The notes: generated from the letters alone by a model not told the origin. 64,000 bases of DNA from Bifidobacterium colobi (GCF_018555455.1 NZ_JAFEJU010000002.1:310001-374000); one strand, 5' to 3'. Shown: positions 33,457 through 42,719, counted from the stretch's first letter. A program made the numbers and translations.

Positions 33457-35004
33457 ATGCGATTCGGCGACATTCTTAGACTGTGCCGGCAGAACCTCTG
33501 GCGGCGCAAATCACGCACCATACTGACCGTGCTCGGCGTAATCGTGGGCTGCTGCTCAATCGTGCTCATGATCTCGCTCGGGCAAGGCATCGACGAGCAG
33601 AACGAGAAAATGCTCACCTCCATGGGCGACCTCTCCATCGTGACCGTATACACCAATGGCGGAAATGGTGGCATGATGGCCATGGGCAGTGGCGCATCAT
33701 CATCCTCAGCATCCTCGGACGTGAAGCTCAACGACGAATCCGTGAAGTCCTTCCGCGCGATCCCCGGCGTTTCCGGTGCAACCCCGGTGATGAATTTCAA
33801 CTACAATGCCAGCGTTCGCGCAGGTTCCGCAGGCCGATACCTGTACGACTACGTGCAAATCATGGGCATCGACATGGCGCAATTCGAACAGATGGGGTTC
33901 AAACTCAAAGACGGTGCCATGCCGGTCCGCGAAGGCGAAGTGCTCGGCGGCGAATGGCTGGCCTACGACTTCATGGACACGCTCAGCAACGGCGCGATGC
34001 GCAGCAGCTCGCGCGGCGAAGGCTGCATGTGGAATGACGACACCGCGCGATGCGAACCATATAAGGACGAAGACCCCTATGTGCAGCCCATCGGCGCGCA
34101 GCTGACCCTGACCACCGGCGCGAACTATAACGGCGACCCGTATACGCAGCGGTTGTATGGTTCGGGTGGTTCGGGCGGCGCTTCCTCTTCGGGCGGTGGA
34201 CTGGGCGAAACGCAGAACACTACGGCGGATTATCGCGTCACCGGCGTGATCGTTGCGGACTACAACAAAGGTTTCGCCACATCTGACGGCATTGTCATGG
34301 ATCTGCAGTCGCTCAAAGCACTTATCGCCAAAGTCGATCCGTCGGCAGCCAAGCAGCGCACTGCCAATTACGATCAGGTGCTGGTCAAAGCCCAGGATAT
34401 GGCGTCGGTGCCGGAAGTCGAATCACAGATCAAAGCACTCGGCTACGAGACCTCGTCTTATGAGGACATGCGCAAATCCTTGGAAGAACAATCGCGGGCG
34501 ATTCAGCTGATTCTGGGTGGCATCGGCGCGGTGTCGCTGCTGGTGGCGGCCATCGGCATCGCCAATACCATGGTGATGTCCGTAACCGAACGCACGCGCG
34601 AAATCGGCATTATGAAAGCGCTCGGCTGCTATGTGCGCGATATTCGCGTGATGTTCCTAGCCGAAGCCGGCGCAATCGGATTCCTCGGTGGGCTGATCGG
34701 CTGTATGGTGAGCGCGCTGATTTCGCTGGGTATCAATTTGGCTGGCATGACGTATATCGGCGGCGGTATGGCGTACAGTGCAGGCGGCTCGGGTAGTGGT
34801 TCGGATTCCGCGAATTCCATATGGACTATGGTTTGGCAGGCGATCGTCGGCGGCGATGATGTGACGCGCTACTCGGTGATTCCATGGTGGCTGTACCTAT
34901 TCGCCGTGCTATTCGCCACGCTGATCGGGCTCCTGTTCGGTTTCGGGCCGGCCAACAAAGCCGTGAAAATCCCCGCCCTGGATGCCATCAAAAACAGCGA
35001 ATGA
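33457..35004 (+). CDS. MacB/FtsX-type ABC transporter permease
   Basis: A 515-residue permease with the MacB layout. There is an N-terminal helix after WRRKSRTILTVLGVIVG, a large extracytoplasmic MacB_PCD-like domain (about 50-345), then three C-terminal helices. The FtsX motif is visible in IANTMVMSVTERTREIGIMKALGC. The outer domain is rich in Gly/Ser loops (GSGGSGGASSSGGG near 230-245, and GGSGSGSD near 445). GAGGAG precedes the ATG, 11 bp after the CARDB-like gene, so the three form one operon. The last 17 bp overlap the 3' end of the convergent DXS-like gene. Confidence 0.92.
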   Translation: MRFGDILRLCRQNLWRRKSRTILTVLGVIVGCCSIVLMISLGQGIDEQNEKMLTSMGDLSIVTVYTNGGNGGMMAMGSGASSSSASSDVKLNDESVKSFRAIPGVSGATPVMNFNYNASVRAGSAGRYLYDYVQIMGIDMAQFEQMGFKLKDGAMPVREGEVLGGEWLAYDFMDTLSNGAMRSSSRGEGCMWNDDTARCEPYKDEDPYVQPIGAQLTLTTGANYNGDPYTQRLYGSGGSGGASSSGGGLGETQNTTADYRVTGVIVADYNKGFATSDGIVMDLQSLKALIAKVDPSAAKQRTANYDQVLVKAQDMASVPEVESQIKALGYETSSYEDMRKSLEEQSRAIQLILGGIGAVSLLVAAIGIANTMVMSVTERTREIGIMKALGCYVRDIRVMFLAEAGAIGFLGGLIGCMVSALISLGINLAGMTYIGGGMAYSAGGSGSGSDSANSIWTMVWQAIVGGDDVTRYSVIPWWLYLFAVLFATLIGLLFGFGPANKAVKIPALDAIKNSE

Positions 35005-37252
35005 TGGCCTCTACAATGCTGTTTACAGTCAAGCCATAGCGCTCGTTCAGCTCGGCCAGCGGTACGCGGTCGGTGAATTCCTTAGTTGCGCCGAAGTTCA
35101 GCACACGCGGGTTGCGAGACCTGCCAGCGGTATTGTTACCGGCTGTTTCGTCCGTCTCGGCCTGTTGCCAGTGATTCGCATAATACGCGGTCACCTTTTC
35201 GCCCCAGCCGCCTTCAAGCTGACCATCCTCAAGCGTGATGATCAACTCATGATTAGCGCGCAACGATTCCAGCACCGCAGTATCCAACGACGTGCATTGC
35301 TTTGGGTCAATCACCGTAGCGGTAATGCCATGTTCGGATTGCAGGGCTGCCGCCGCGCGTTCCGCCAACGGATACGTATTGCCCAAACCAATCAGTGCCG
35401 CCTGGGAGCCGGACTGTTTGATGCGCCAACCCAACATGCCGCCAAGCGTCAGTTCAGAAACCTCAGTGGTGCGGTCGCCGGTAATCGGCAACAGACTGCG
35501 GTCGCGTTCAGCAGCCAGCACCCCTTCGCCTGGCACACGAATCACCACCGAGCCAGTGGGGGCATCCTTGGCGTCTGCCGGCAGTGTAGCCCAAGCCAAA
35601 TCATTCAAAAAATCACGGCCGGAGGTGGGCACCAGCATCGTCACCTGAGGAATATTGGCGAACATCGCCAGATCATAAGCGCCGGAATGCGTATTATCCG
35701 AGCCGGAAAGCCCACCCAGAAAATCAAGCACCGTGACACGCGAACGGTTGAGACTCATCTCCTGGAAGAACTGATCGTACGCGCGCTGGAAGAACGACGC
35801 GGTCGTAGCCACCACCGGAGTGCCACCGGCGCGGGCGATGCCAGCGGCGAACGCCACCGCATGCGATTCGGTGATACCAGTGTCCACATAGTGTGCGCCC
35901 GCGCGTTCGCGGAACTCATGCGTAATGCCGTTGGAACCAGGAGTCGCCGGGGAAATCACCACCAAACCGGGTTCCGAGGCAAAGCGCGGTTCAAGCGCGG
36001 CCATAGCCATTTTTCCGTAATACTTGCGTGGATCCTCAGGCTTGCCGAGCGACGCATCCGGGTTCTGCCAATGCGAGGCCTCGCACTGGCCCTCATGCGG
36101 CTCATGGTCGGACAGGTTGCAGTGATCGGAATGCCACGGCTCGCTGTGCTGCACATTAGCGGTGGCCGGAATGCCTTCGGAAGCGTCGCCGGCAATCGTT
36201 TGGGTTGTGTGCGCTGTGGTTGTTGTGGTCGTCGTGGTTTGGATCGTGCTCGTTGTGGTCGGTGGGGTGGCGGGGGAGTTCGGCTCGCCGTCGTATCCAG
36301 CACCCTTCAGCGTATGAATATGCACCACCACCGGATGGTCGATGTCTCGCACCTCTTCAAATGCGGCGGTCAGTGCGTCCACATCATTGCCGGCTTCGAC
36401 GTAGCGATAATCCAAGCCAAACGCGTTGAACAGGTTCGGCTGCGCAGTGCCGCCGGATGCGCGCAGGCGGGCGAGTGGACCATACATGCCGCCGAAATCG
36501 CCGGCGATAGACATCTCATTGTCATTGAAAATGATAATGAGATTGCCGCCCTGCTCGGCCGCGTTGTTAAGCCCCTCGAATGCCACGCCGGAGCTTAGGG
36601 AACCGTCGCCGATTACGGCCACCACATTGCCGATGCCGCTGGTGCCGGTGGCGGCGATTTCAGCGTTGCGGGTTTTCGCAATGCCGCAAGCCAAAGAGAT
36701 CGACGTGCCGGTGTGACCCAGAACGAATTGATCATGTGCGCTTTCATCGGGGTTGGTGAAGCCGGTCACATCGCCGAAATGCTGCGGTTCGAGGTAGGCG
36801 AGCGCGCGGCCGGTCAGCATCTTATGCACATAGCTTTGGTGGGAAACGTCGAAGATGATGCGGTCGTGCGGGGAATCGAATACGCGATGCAAGGCCACCG
36901 TGGCCTCCACCATGCCGAGATTGGAGCCGATATGGCCGCCATGCGTATGGCCGTAGTCGAGCAGCGTGGTGCGGATTTCGCGGCAGAGCTCCTTGAGCTG
37001 GCCGGCGGGCAGGGATTTGACGTCTGCCGGGGATGCAATGGCATGCAGGAGCGGGGCGGGGCTGATGTTTGTTGTGCTCGCAACGGTTTGTGAAGCCGGC
37101 GTGGGAGATGCGGATGCAGTTGCAGTTGCCGAGGTGGCTGCGGTTGCCGGGGTGGCCGGTGTTGCCGTGACCGCTGTGGGGGTCGGTGTTGCCGGGGAGT
37201 GCGCGGCGTCAAGGTTTGCTGAATCGAACCCTTTGCCCTGCACGTCGCTCAT
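34988..37252 (-). CDS. DXS-like thiamine-diphosphate enzyme with low-complexity inserts
   Basis: A 754-residue protein related to 1-deoxy-D-xylulose-5-phosphate synthase. It keeps HIGSNLGMVEATVALHRVF, FDVSHQSYVHKMLTGR, and the ThDP motif GDGSLSSGVAFEGLNNA with the following NDNEMS. The transketolase-like C-terminal domains are also there (YVDTGITESHAVAFAAGIA). The ATG at 37252 follows GGAAGGGAG; an in-frame start further upstream would add an Arg/Leu-rich stretch. Two inserts are unusual: a Thr/Pro/Ala-rich N-terminal tract (about 18-60) and a poly-Thr tract (TTTTTTTTAHTT) near residue 330. Core motifs also differ from standard DXS (for example SHQSY in place of GHQAY). It may be the housekeeping DXS or a paralogue with another substrate. 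Its last 17 bp overlap the convergent permease gene. Confidence 0.85.
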   Translation of the reverse strand: MSDVQGKGFDSANLDAAHSPATPTPTAVTATPATPATAATSATATASASPTPASQTVASTTNISPAPLLHAIASPADVKSLPAGQLKELCREIRTTLLDYGHTHGGHIGSNLGMVEATVALHRVFDSPHDRIIFDVSHQSYVHKMLTGRALAYLEPQHFGDVTGFTNPDESAHDQFVLGHTGTSISLACGIAKTRNAEIAATGTSGIGNVVAVIGDGSLSSGVAFEGLNNAAEQGGNLIIIFNDNEMSIAGDFGGMYGPLARLRASGGTAQPNLFNAFGLDYRYVEAGNDVDALTAAFEEVRDIDHPVVVHIHTLKGAGYDGEPNSPATPPTTTSTIQTTTTTTTTAHTTQTIAGDASEGIPATANVQHSEPWHSDHCNLSDHEPHEGQCEASHWQNPDASLGKPEDPRKYYGKMAMAALEPRFASEPGLVVISPATPGSNGITHEFRERAGAHYVDTGITESHAVAFAAGIARAGGTPVVATTASFFQRAYDQFFQEMSLNRSRVTVLDFLGGLSGSDNTHSGAYDLAMFANIPQVTMLVPTSGRDFLNDLAWATLPADAKDAPTGSVVIRVPGEGVLAAERDRSLLPITGDRTTEVSELTLGGMLGWRIKQSGSQAALIGLGNTYPLAERAAAALQSEHGITATVIDPKQCTSLDTAVLESLRANHELIITLEDGQLEGGWGEKVTAYYANHWQQAETDETAGNNTAGRSRNPRVLNFGATKEFTDRVPLAELNERYGLTVNSIVEAIIRCF

Positions 37253-37406
37253 ATTCGCGTTGCTCCCTTCCAAGAATCTTCTACGGAAACGCAATGCTAG
37301 TGCCAGCGGTCGCCGAAGCGTTGAGCGACTCGGCAATACCCCCAACATCTCCGTATATTCGTCAAATGCCGTTACATGCTGCCCGATGACATCAAATAGT
37401 TGGGTA

Positions 37407-37613
37407 ACTACGTTACAAGGGGTTGATTTTTGGTCCGCGGGAGGTCTATCTGCGTTACAAGGGGTTGCTCACCGAGTAGCTCATGCTCCAAAATGGCGGA
37501 ATGACGGTGTCGTGATGGCGGTTATACCTGTGGTTTTGCCGGTTGAGGAACCCCTTGTAAAGCAGATAGATGTTCCGAACCACGGAAATCAGCCCCTTGT
37601 AACGCAGATAGCA
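37407..37613. repeat. Long palindromic element, copy 3 (short form)
   Basis: This copy has the four ACAAGGGGTT-type motifs and the central ATGGCGGAATGACGGTGTCGT stretch seen at 16284 and 30222. It lacks their right-hand 70 bp. It lies in the divergent gap between the DXS-like gene and the oxidoreductase gene. Confidence 0.85.
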
Positions 37614-37781
37614 CAGGAAACAGGCTCATATGGCGAGTCAAATACGCAAACCCTGTGATGTAGAGCCGATAGCACGCCGGCATGCCCTCATGCGAGTCTT
37701 GAGTGTGGAAGAATAAGTGCTAGCGGGCTCCCTATCGAGCCATTGCCGCCTATTGATTCACGGGATAAAGGAGTCGAGCCA

Positions 37782-38774
37782 ATGAAGGCCGTATTTGCAT
37801 CCACCGTTCATGCTGAAGATCCGCTGGCCGCGCTCGCGGTGGGCGAACAGCCCGAGCCGGTCGCACGACCGTATTGGTCCACGATAGAGGTGAGTGCCGT
37901 GAGCGTGAATCATCATGATTTGTGGTCGCTTAAAGGGGTGGGACTTGCTGCCGAACAGACGCCGATGATTCTGGGCACGGATGCCGTGGGCGTTCTGACT
38001 GAAGACATTCCCGGCAAGCATGGGCTCAAAGCCGGCAGCGAAGTGGTGCTGTACACGTTCATCGGCACAGACGGCAATGGCGTGGCGCCAGGGGAGCGTC
38101 GTTCGATTCTTTCCGAGAAATATCCGGGCACTATGGCGCAGAAGACCTCGGTGCCGCAGGCCAACGTGTTCGCCAAGCCCGCGAACCTGAGCGTTGTGGA
38201 GGCTGCGGCGCTTGGCACCAGTTGGCTGACCGCGTATTCGCTGCTGTTTAACGCGGCAGGCGTGAAGCCCGGCGACACGGTACTGGTTCAAGGCGCTGGC
38301 GGTGGGGTGTCCACGGCGGCGATTCAGCTCGCCCATGCGGCGGGATTGGAGGTGTTTGTGACCTCTCGTTCGGACGTCAAGCGCGCCAAGGCGTTGGAAT
38401 TAGGCGCTGATGCCGTGTTTGAGGCTGGCGCGCGGCTGCCGCGAAAAGTGGATGCGGTGATCGAATCCGTGGGCGCGGCCACATGGAGTCATTCGGTGAA
38501 ATCCGTGCGTCCGGGTGGCACGATCGCCATTTGTGGGGCGACCACCGGCGATCAGCCGGGTGCGGAATTGACGCGTATCTTCTTCCAGGACATTCGGGTG
38601 CAAGGCAGCACGATGGGTTCGCGCGAGGATTTCGCCCGACTGCTGCGGTTTGTCGAGCATGCGGATATCCACCCGGTGATCGATTCCGTATTTGCCGGCC
38701 TTGATGAGGCGCCGGCTGCGTTTGCCAAACTGAACAGCGGCGACGTATTCGGCAAAGTGGTGATTGAGCTATAA
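37782..38774 (+). CDS. MDR-family quinone oxidoreductase-like protein
   Basis: A 330-residue medium-chain dehydrogenase/reductase without the zinc ligands of alcohol dehydrogenases, so probably an NADPH:quinone- or enoyl-reductase-like enzyme. The nucleotide-binding motif is VLVQGAGGGVSTAAIQLA, followed by the Rossmann strand EVFVTSRSDVKRAKALELGAD. The N-terminal GroES-like domain shows VSVNHHDLWSLKG and ILGTDAVG. AAAGGAG lies eight bases before the ATG at 37782; an in-frame ATG 13 codons earlier has no site. No neighbour points to a substrate. Confidence 0.88.
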   Translation: MKAVFASTVHAEDPLAALAVGEQPEPVARPYWSTIEVSAVSVNHHDLWSLKGVGLAAEQTPMILGTDAVGVLTEDIPGKHGLKAGSEVVLYTFIGTDGNGVAPGERRSILSEKYPGTMAQKTSVPQANVFAKPANLSVVEAAALGTSWLTAYSLLFNAAGVKPGDTVLVQGAGGGVSTAAIQLAHAAGLEVFVTSRSDVKRAKALELGADAVFEAGARLPRKVDAVIESVGAATWSHSVKSVRPGGTIAICGATTGDQPGAELTRIFFQDIRVQGSTMGSREDFARLLRFVEHADIHPVIDSVFAGLDEAPAAFAKLNSGDVFGKVVIEL

Positions 38775-39006
38775 GGGCTTATTCTGGGGCTGTGACGGTT
38801 GCGGCGTTGTGACGGTTGCGGCGTTGACAGTTGTAGTGGTTGCGACTTTTAATTTCGTTTCCGATTCAACTATTCTCGCTGACGTTGCGGTGGTTGTGGC
38901 GGCTGTGGCAGTCGCGGCGGCTGCGGTGGTTGTGACTGTTGTTGAGATCGTGGCGGTAGCTGAGAGCGTGACTGTTACTGAAATTGTGGCGGTTGCGGCT
39001 GTTGCG
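38775..39006. repeat. Low-complexity GTTGCGGC/GTGGCGG-type region
   Basis: Starts with a tandem TGTGACGGTTGCGGCGT (two copies near 38788-38822) and continues in degenerate repeats of GTGGTTGTGACTGTTG type. It can be read as a Val/Ala-rich peptide, but without start signals or domain. It runs straight into the hairpin array. Confidence 0.65.
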
Positions 39007-39210
39007 GTGAGAAAGACCGCGCTCAGAGTCTCTTAGCGCGGTAAATTCTCGAAATAAATGGCGAGCCCGAGATTTTACCGCGCTGAGAGTTGCTCAGTGC
39101 GGTGAATTCTCGAGGATAGGGGAAATTTCGAGAAATTACCGCACTGACTGATACTCAGCGCGGTAATTTCTCGGGAATAAGGAAAAAATCGAGATTTTAC
39201 CGCGCTAGGA
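39007..39210. repeat. Array of 45-bp hairpins with 61-bp period, second locus
   Basis: Units start at 39007 (partly decayed), 39068 and 39129, with a half unit at 39190. Each full unit is 45 bp and the period is exactly 61 bp, as at 4488-4654. Spacers are also similar (AAATAAATGGCGAGCC here, AAATAAGTGGCGACCT there). It lies between the oxidoreductase gene and purE. Confidence 0.9.
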
Positions 39211-39318
39211 AGAGGCGGCTGCAAGTCATCGTTCGTTGGCCCAGTATTCCCGCGCTGTAAGTTCGCAACAGGGGAGTACAGTGAGGGCATATTCTCAATA
39301 ACGAGGGAGTAAATGATA

Positions 39319-39819
39319 ATGGCAAATGAAACCAAGCCCCAGGTCGCCGTGGTGATGGGCTCCTCCAGCGACTGGGAGACCATGAAGCGCGCCTGCGACA
39401 TCCTCGACCAGTTCGGTGTTGCCTACCACAAGCAGGTCATCTCCGCGCACCGCACGCCGGAACTCATGGCGGACTTCGCGCACAACGCCCGCAAGAACGG
39501 CCTTAAGGTCATCATCGCCGGTGCAGGCGGTGCCGCCCACCTGCCGGGCATGATCGCAGCCCAGACCACGTTGCCGGTGATTGGTGTGCCGGTCCGCTCC
39601 CATGCTTTGTCCGGTTGGGACTCCCTGCTGTCCATCGTGCAGATGCCGGGTGGCATTCCGGTGGCCACCACCGCCGTGGGCAACTCCGGCGCCACGAACG
39701 CCGGCCTGCTCGCCGTGCAGATGCTCTCTGCATTCGACGAGACGCTGGCCCAGAAGCTTGAAGACTACCGCAACGAACTGAAGGAAAAGGTGGCCGAATC
39801 CAATGCCCAGCTTGTCTGA
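39319..39819 (+). CDS. purE: N5-carboxyaminoimidazole ribonucleotide mutase PurE
   Basis: PurE shifts the carboxyl group of N5-CAIR to give CAIR, the seventh step region of purine synthesis. The 166-residue product has [12 protein letters not shown] near the start, SAHRTPE, and the [11 protein letters not shown] and SWDSLLS-type ([14 protein letters not shown]) loops of bacterial class I PurE. GGGAG lies nine bases before the ATG at 39319; another ATG at 39313 is only three bases from it. purK follows with a 17-bp overlap, the normal pairing for the two-step N5-CAIR route. Confidence 0.96.
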   Translation: MANETKPQVAVVMGSSSDWETMKRACDILDQFGVAYHKQVISAHRTPELMADFAHNARKNGLKVIIAGAGGAAHLPGMIAAQTTLPVIGVPVRSHALSGWDSLLSIVQMPGGIPVATTAVGNSGATNAGLLAVQMLSAFDETLAQKLEDYRNELKEKVAESNAQLV

Positions 39820-40993
39820 GGAAACCAACGGCCGCGTCTCCATGCTGATGCCGGGCTCGACCATCGGCATCATCGGCGGCGGCCAGCTCGGCCGTATGAT
39901 GGCCCTGTCCGCGCGCTACATGGGGTTCAAGGTCGGTGTGCTTGACCCCACGCCAAACTGTCCGACCGCGCAGGTGGCCGATTTCCAGATCACCGCCGAG
40001 TATGACGACAAAACCGCCATCCATGACCTCGCCGTACAGTCCGACGTGCTCACCTACGAGTTCGAGAACGTGGACGCTGACGCCATCGATGAGGTTCGTG
40101 GCATTGCCGCGGCTCCGCAGGGCACCGATCTGCTGCGCGTCACCCAGCATCGCGTGCACGAGAAGCAGTTCATCAACGACCACGGCACCGCCACCGCTCC
40201 GTGGCGCGCGGTCAACAACTTCGATGAGCTCGATGCCGCACTGGATGAGATTCACTACCCGGCCGTGCTGAAGACTGTCTCCGGCGGCTATGACGGCCAT
40301 GGCCAGATGGTGCTGCGCTCCGATGCTGATCTAGAGAAGATTCGCGCCCGCGGCGATCGCGGTGGCGGCTTCCCGCCGAGCATCCTCGAAGGCTTCGTGG
40401 ACTTCGCGTTCGAAGCTTCGATTCTGGTCTCCGGCAACGGCAAGGACTTCGTGACCTTCCCGATCGTGCGCAATGAGCATCGCAACAATATTCTGCACAT
40501 GACCATCGCGCCCGCCAAGGTCAGCGATCATGTGGCCCGTGAGGCTCACGAGCTGGCCATCCGTCTGGCCAAGGGCTTCGAGCTCGCCGGTACGCTCGCC
40601 ATCGAACTGTTCATCACCAAGGATGATCAGGTCATCGTCAACGAGCTCGCCCCGCGTCCGCACAACTCCGGCCATTACACCATCGAGGCCTGCTCGATGG
40701 ATCAGTTCGACGCGCATATCCGTGGCATCGCCGGCTGGCCGATGCCGGAGCCTAAGCTGCTCTCCCCGGCGGTGATGGTCAATGTGCTCGGCCAGCATGT
40801 GGAGCCGACGCGCGCGCTGATCAAGGATCATCCGGAGTGGAATGTGCACGACTACGGCAAGGCCGAGGTTCGTCACGACCGCAAGATGGGTCACATCACC
40901 GTACTGACCGACGATCCGGAACGCACGGTAGCTGACCTTGAGGCCACTGGCTGCTGGGATGATCTGAAGAGCGGCCTGAAGAAGAAGGCGTGA
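39803..40993 (+). CDS. purK: N5-carboxyaminoimidazole ribonucleotide synthase PurK
   Basis: PurK uses ATP and bicarbonate to carboxylate AIR to N5-CAIR, the substrate of PurE. It is an ATP-grasp enzyme of 396 residues: [12 protein letters not shown] at the start, [14 protein letters not shown] in the middle, and [18 protein letters not shown] near the end. The ATG at 39803 lies inside the end of purE, with AAGGTGG nine bases upstream, so translation is coupled. The first 18 residues before the Rossmann motif are a short extension. A fur-type gene starts nine bases later. Confidence 0.96.
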   Translation: MPSLSEETNGRVSMLMPGSTIGIIGGGQLGRMMALSARYMGFKVGVLDPTPNCPTAQVADFQITAEYDDKTAIHDLAVQSDVLTYEFENVDADAIDEVRGIAAAPQGTDLLRVTQHRVHEKQFINDHGTATAPWRAVNNFDELDAALDEIHYPAVLKTVSGGYDGHGQMVLRSDADLEKIRARGDRGGGFPPSILEGFVDFAFEASILVSGNGKDFVTFPIVRNEHRNNILHMTIAPAKVSDHVAREAHELAIRLAKGFELAGTLAIELFITKDDQVIVNELAPRPHNSGHYTIEACSMDQFDAHIRGIAGWPMPEPKLLSPAVMVNVLGQHVEPTRALIKDHPEWNVHDYGKAEVRHDRKMGHITVLTDDPERTVADLEATGCWDDLKSGLKKKA

Positions 40994-41002
40994 CCTTATC
41001 GC

Positions 41003-41398
41003 ATGGTTGAACATATCGAACGTCAAACCAGGCAGAAGGATGCGATTCGTGCCGCGTTGGCTGATTGCGAGGAGTTCATTTCCGCGCAGGATCTGCACCG
41101 CAGACTGGAGGATGAAGGCTCGCGCATCGGACTTGCGACCGTGTACCGTCAGCTGAACGCGCTGGCGGATGCGGGCGCGGCGGACACCATCAGGCTTGAT
41201 GGCCAGCAGTTGTTCCGTCTATGCGGCGACGACGGGCATCATCACCATCTGGTGTGCAAGAAGTGCGGCAAAACGGTGGAAATCGATCCGCCCAGCGAAA
41301 CGTGGCTGCGCAAAGTGGCCGAAGGGCACGGTTTCACCGTGGAATCCCATACGCTGGAGGTCTTCGGCCTGTGCCCGGAATGCCAGCGTAAGCAGTGA
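41003..41398 (+). CDS. Fur-family metalloregulator, probably Zur
   Basis: A 131-residue Fur-family repressor. The N-terminal winged helix shows ISAQDLHRRLEDEGSRIGLATVYRQLNAL. The C-terminal half has the metal residues GHHHHLVCKKCGK and CPECQRKQ, giving two CxxC pairs for the structural zinc. The family includes Fur, Zur and PerR. The adjacent zinc-type lipoprotein gene with a Zur-like box in its promoter makes Zur most likely. It starts nine bases after purK and may be read from the pur transcript; a terminator follows. No clear ribosome-binding site is seen near the ATG. Confidence 0.88.
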   Translation: MVEHIERQTRQKDAIRAALADCEEFISAQDLHRRLEDEGSRIGLATVYRQLNALADAGAADTIRLDGQQLFRLCGDDGHHHHLVCKKCGKTVEIDPPSETWLRKVAEGHGFTVESHTLEVFGLCPECQRKQ

Positions 41399-41428
41399 TT
41401 GCACGCGTTGATAACGACTGAGGCATTG

Positions 41429-41462
41429 GAACCGGATTCTGCATGTGCAGGATCCGGTTTTT
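41429..41462 (+). terminator. Terminator after purE-purK-fur
   Basis: AACCGGATTCTGCA pairs with TGCAGGATCCGGTT (one G-T pair) over a 2-nt gap and ends in TTTTT. It starts about 30 bp after the regulator stop. Confidence 0.9.
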
Positions 41463-41485
41463 CGTATGTAACACGCCGAACGAAC

Positions 41486-41506
41486 TGAAAATGATAATGG
41501 TTCTCA
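41486..41506. promoter_or_regulatory. Zur/Fur-type box upstream of the metal-binding lipoprotein
   Basis: A 21-bp imperfect palindrome: TGAAAATGATAAT then GGTTCTCA, of the TGAAAATgATnnTcATTTTCA kind bound by Zur. A -10-like TATAGT follows at 41515-41520, so binding would block transcription when zinc is plentiful. Confidence 0.75.
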
Positions 41507-41569
41507 ATATATGCTATAGTGCAGTATGTCAACCGCAGTAATCACAAGGTAGAAGAGGAAAACAACGGT

Positions 41570-42469
41570 ATGACTGCATGGAAGAAGATCACGGCACTTG
41601 CGGCATCGGCACTGATGGTGGCGGGACTCGCCGCGTGCGGAACGAGCGGTTCGGGTGCTGATTCCAGCACATCAAGCGACGGCAAGCTCGAGGTCGTGGC
41701 ATCCATCAACCAGTGGGGTTCCGTTGCCGCCGATCTTGGCGGCGAGCACGTCGAAGTCACCAACATCATGAACAAGACCAATGTGGAAGCCCATGATTAT
41801 GAGCCCACCAGCCAGGATGTGGCCAAGTTCCACTCCGCACAAGTCGCCATCGTAAACGGTGCCGATTATGATTCCTGGGCCACCAAAGCCGCGCAGGATA
41901 CCAAGGCCGAGCTGGTCGATGCCGCCGAAACCGCCGGTATCAAGGACGGCGACAATCCGCACGTCTGGTTCTCCGCCAAGGTTCGCTCCAGCACAGCCGA
42001 TGCCATCACCGCGGCCTATCAGCAGGCCGACCCTGAGCATAAGGATGATTACACCAAGCTCAACAAGGATTGGCATGCCAAGGCGGACGCGCTGGAAGCC
42101 AAAATCAAGGAAGCGTCCGCGAAAACCAAGAATCTGCCGTATGCTGCCACCGAATCCGTGGCCGCATATCTGGCCGATGATCTTGCGATGAAGGATGCGA
42201 CGCCGAGGGGCTATGCGCAGGCCTCGGCTAACGAAAGCGAACCGACGCCGACCGATATCAAGAAATTCCAGGATGCGCTGAAGTCCGGCAACATCAGGAT
42301 GCTGGTGCTCAACACCCAGGAATCAAATTCAACTACGGAGCAGATTGTCAAGGCGGCGCAGAGTGCCGATGTGCCGACGGTGGAGCTCACTGAGCAGATG
42401 CCGGCGGAGTACAACGATCTGCTTGATTGGATGGGAGCGCTGGTCGATCAGTTCGCTGCGGCTGCATAG
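41570..42469 (+). CDS. Zinc/manganese ABC transporter substrate-binding lipoprotein (ZnuA-like)
   Basis: A 299-residue cluster A-I binding lipoprotein. The signal peptide ends in a lipobox (VAGLAAC), so the mature protein starts at the lipidated Cys and faces outward. Metal ligands visible are His in NVEAHDYEPTSQD and His in NPHVWFS; a third would be in the C-terminal lobe, where ESEPTPTDIKKF and NTQESNS lie. The His-rich loop of many ZnuA proteins is absent. The ATG at 41570 follows AGAGGAAA; an in-frame ATG at 41519 would put polar residues before the signal. A Zur-type box precedes it. No ATPase or permease is next to it, so the rest of the transporter must be elsewhere. Confidence 0.92.
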   Translation: MTAWKKITALAASALMVAGLAACGTSGSGADSSTSSDGKLEVVASINQWGSVAADLGGEHVEVTNIMNKTNVEAHDYEPTSQDVAKFHSAQVAIVNGADYDSWATKAAQDTKAELVDAAETAGIKDGDNPHVWFSAKVRSSTADAITAAYQQADPEHKDDYTKLNKDWHAKADALEAKIKEASAKTKNLPYAATESVAAYLADDLAMKDATPRGYAQASANESEPTPTDIKKFQDALKSGNIRMLVLNTQESNSTTEQIVKAAQSADVPTVELTEQMPAEYNDLLDWMGALVDQFAAAA

Positions 42470-42677
42470 TAACCGCACAGTACTGCGTAGTATTGCATAG
42501 TTCTGCATAGTTCTGCATAGTAACCGCACAGTAGCCGCTCGATAAGGCAGGCGGATGCTGCTCGGGAGGGGGAGACAACAAGCCACTGTCGTGCTATTGA
42601 TGCACTGCTGCAGTGTGCAATAAAACTCAGCACAACGCGGCAACATGCATAGTAAGTTCGTGCGAGACCGTATAACC
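42470..42677. repeat. Degenerate TGCATAGT/CCGCACAGTA repeats
   Basis: Short repeats such as TTCTGCATAG and AGTAACCGCACAGTA recur between 42468 and 42535. The rest of the stretch is non-coding. No gene is seen. Confidence 0.6.
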
Positions 42678-42719
42678 GGGGTGCCTTAGGCAATAGGGGA
42701 TAGTGCCAAGGCACCCTTT
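42678..42719 (+). terminator. Hairpin upstream of LTA-synthase-like gene
   Basis: GGGGTGCCTTAGGCA pairs imperfectly with TGCCAAGGCACCC and is followed by TTT. It would end transcription from the lipoprotein gene. Confidence 0.7.

Noticed and set aside
38764-39036. A Val/Ala-rich 90-residue membrane-like peptide
   Set aside because: It begins inside the oxidoreductase gene, lacks a ribosome-binding site, and arises from GTTGCGGC-type simple repeats that run into the hairpin array.
39309-39321. A second Zur box at the purE start (AAATGATAATGG shared with the box at 41486)
   Set aside because: It spans the two possible purE start codons and lacks the second half of the palindrome, so the match is probably chance.
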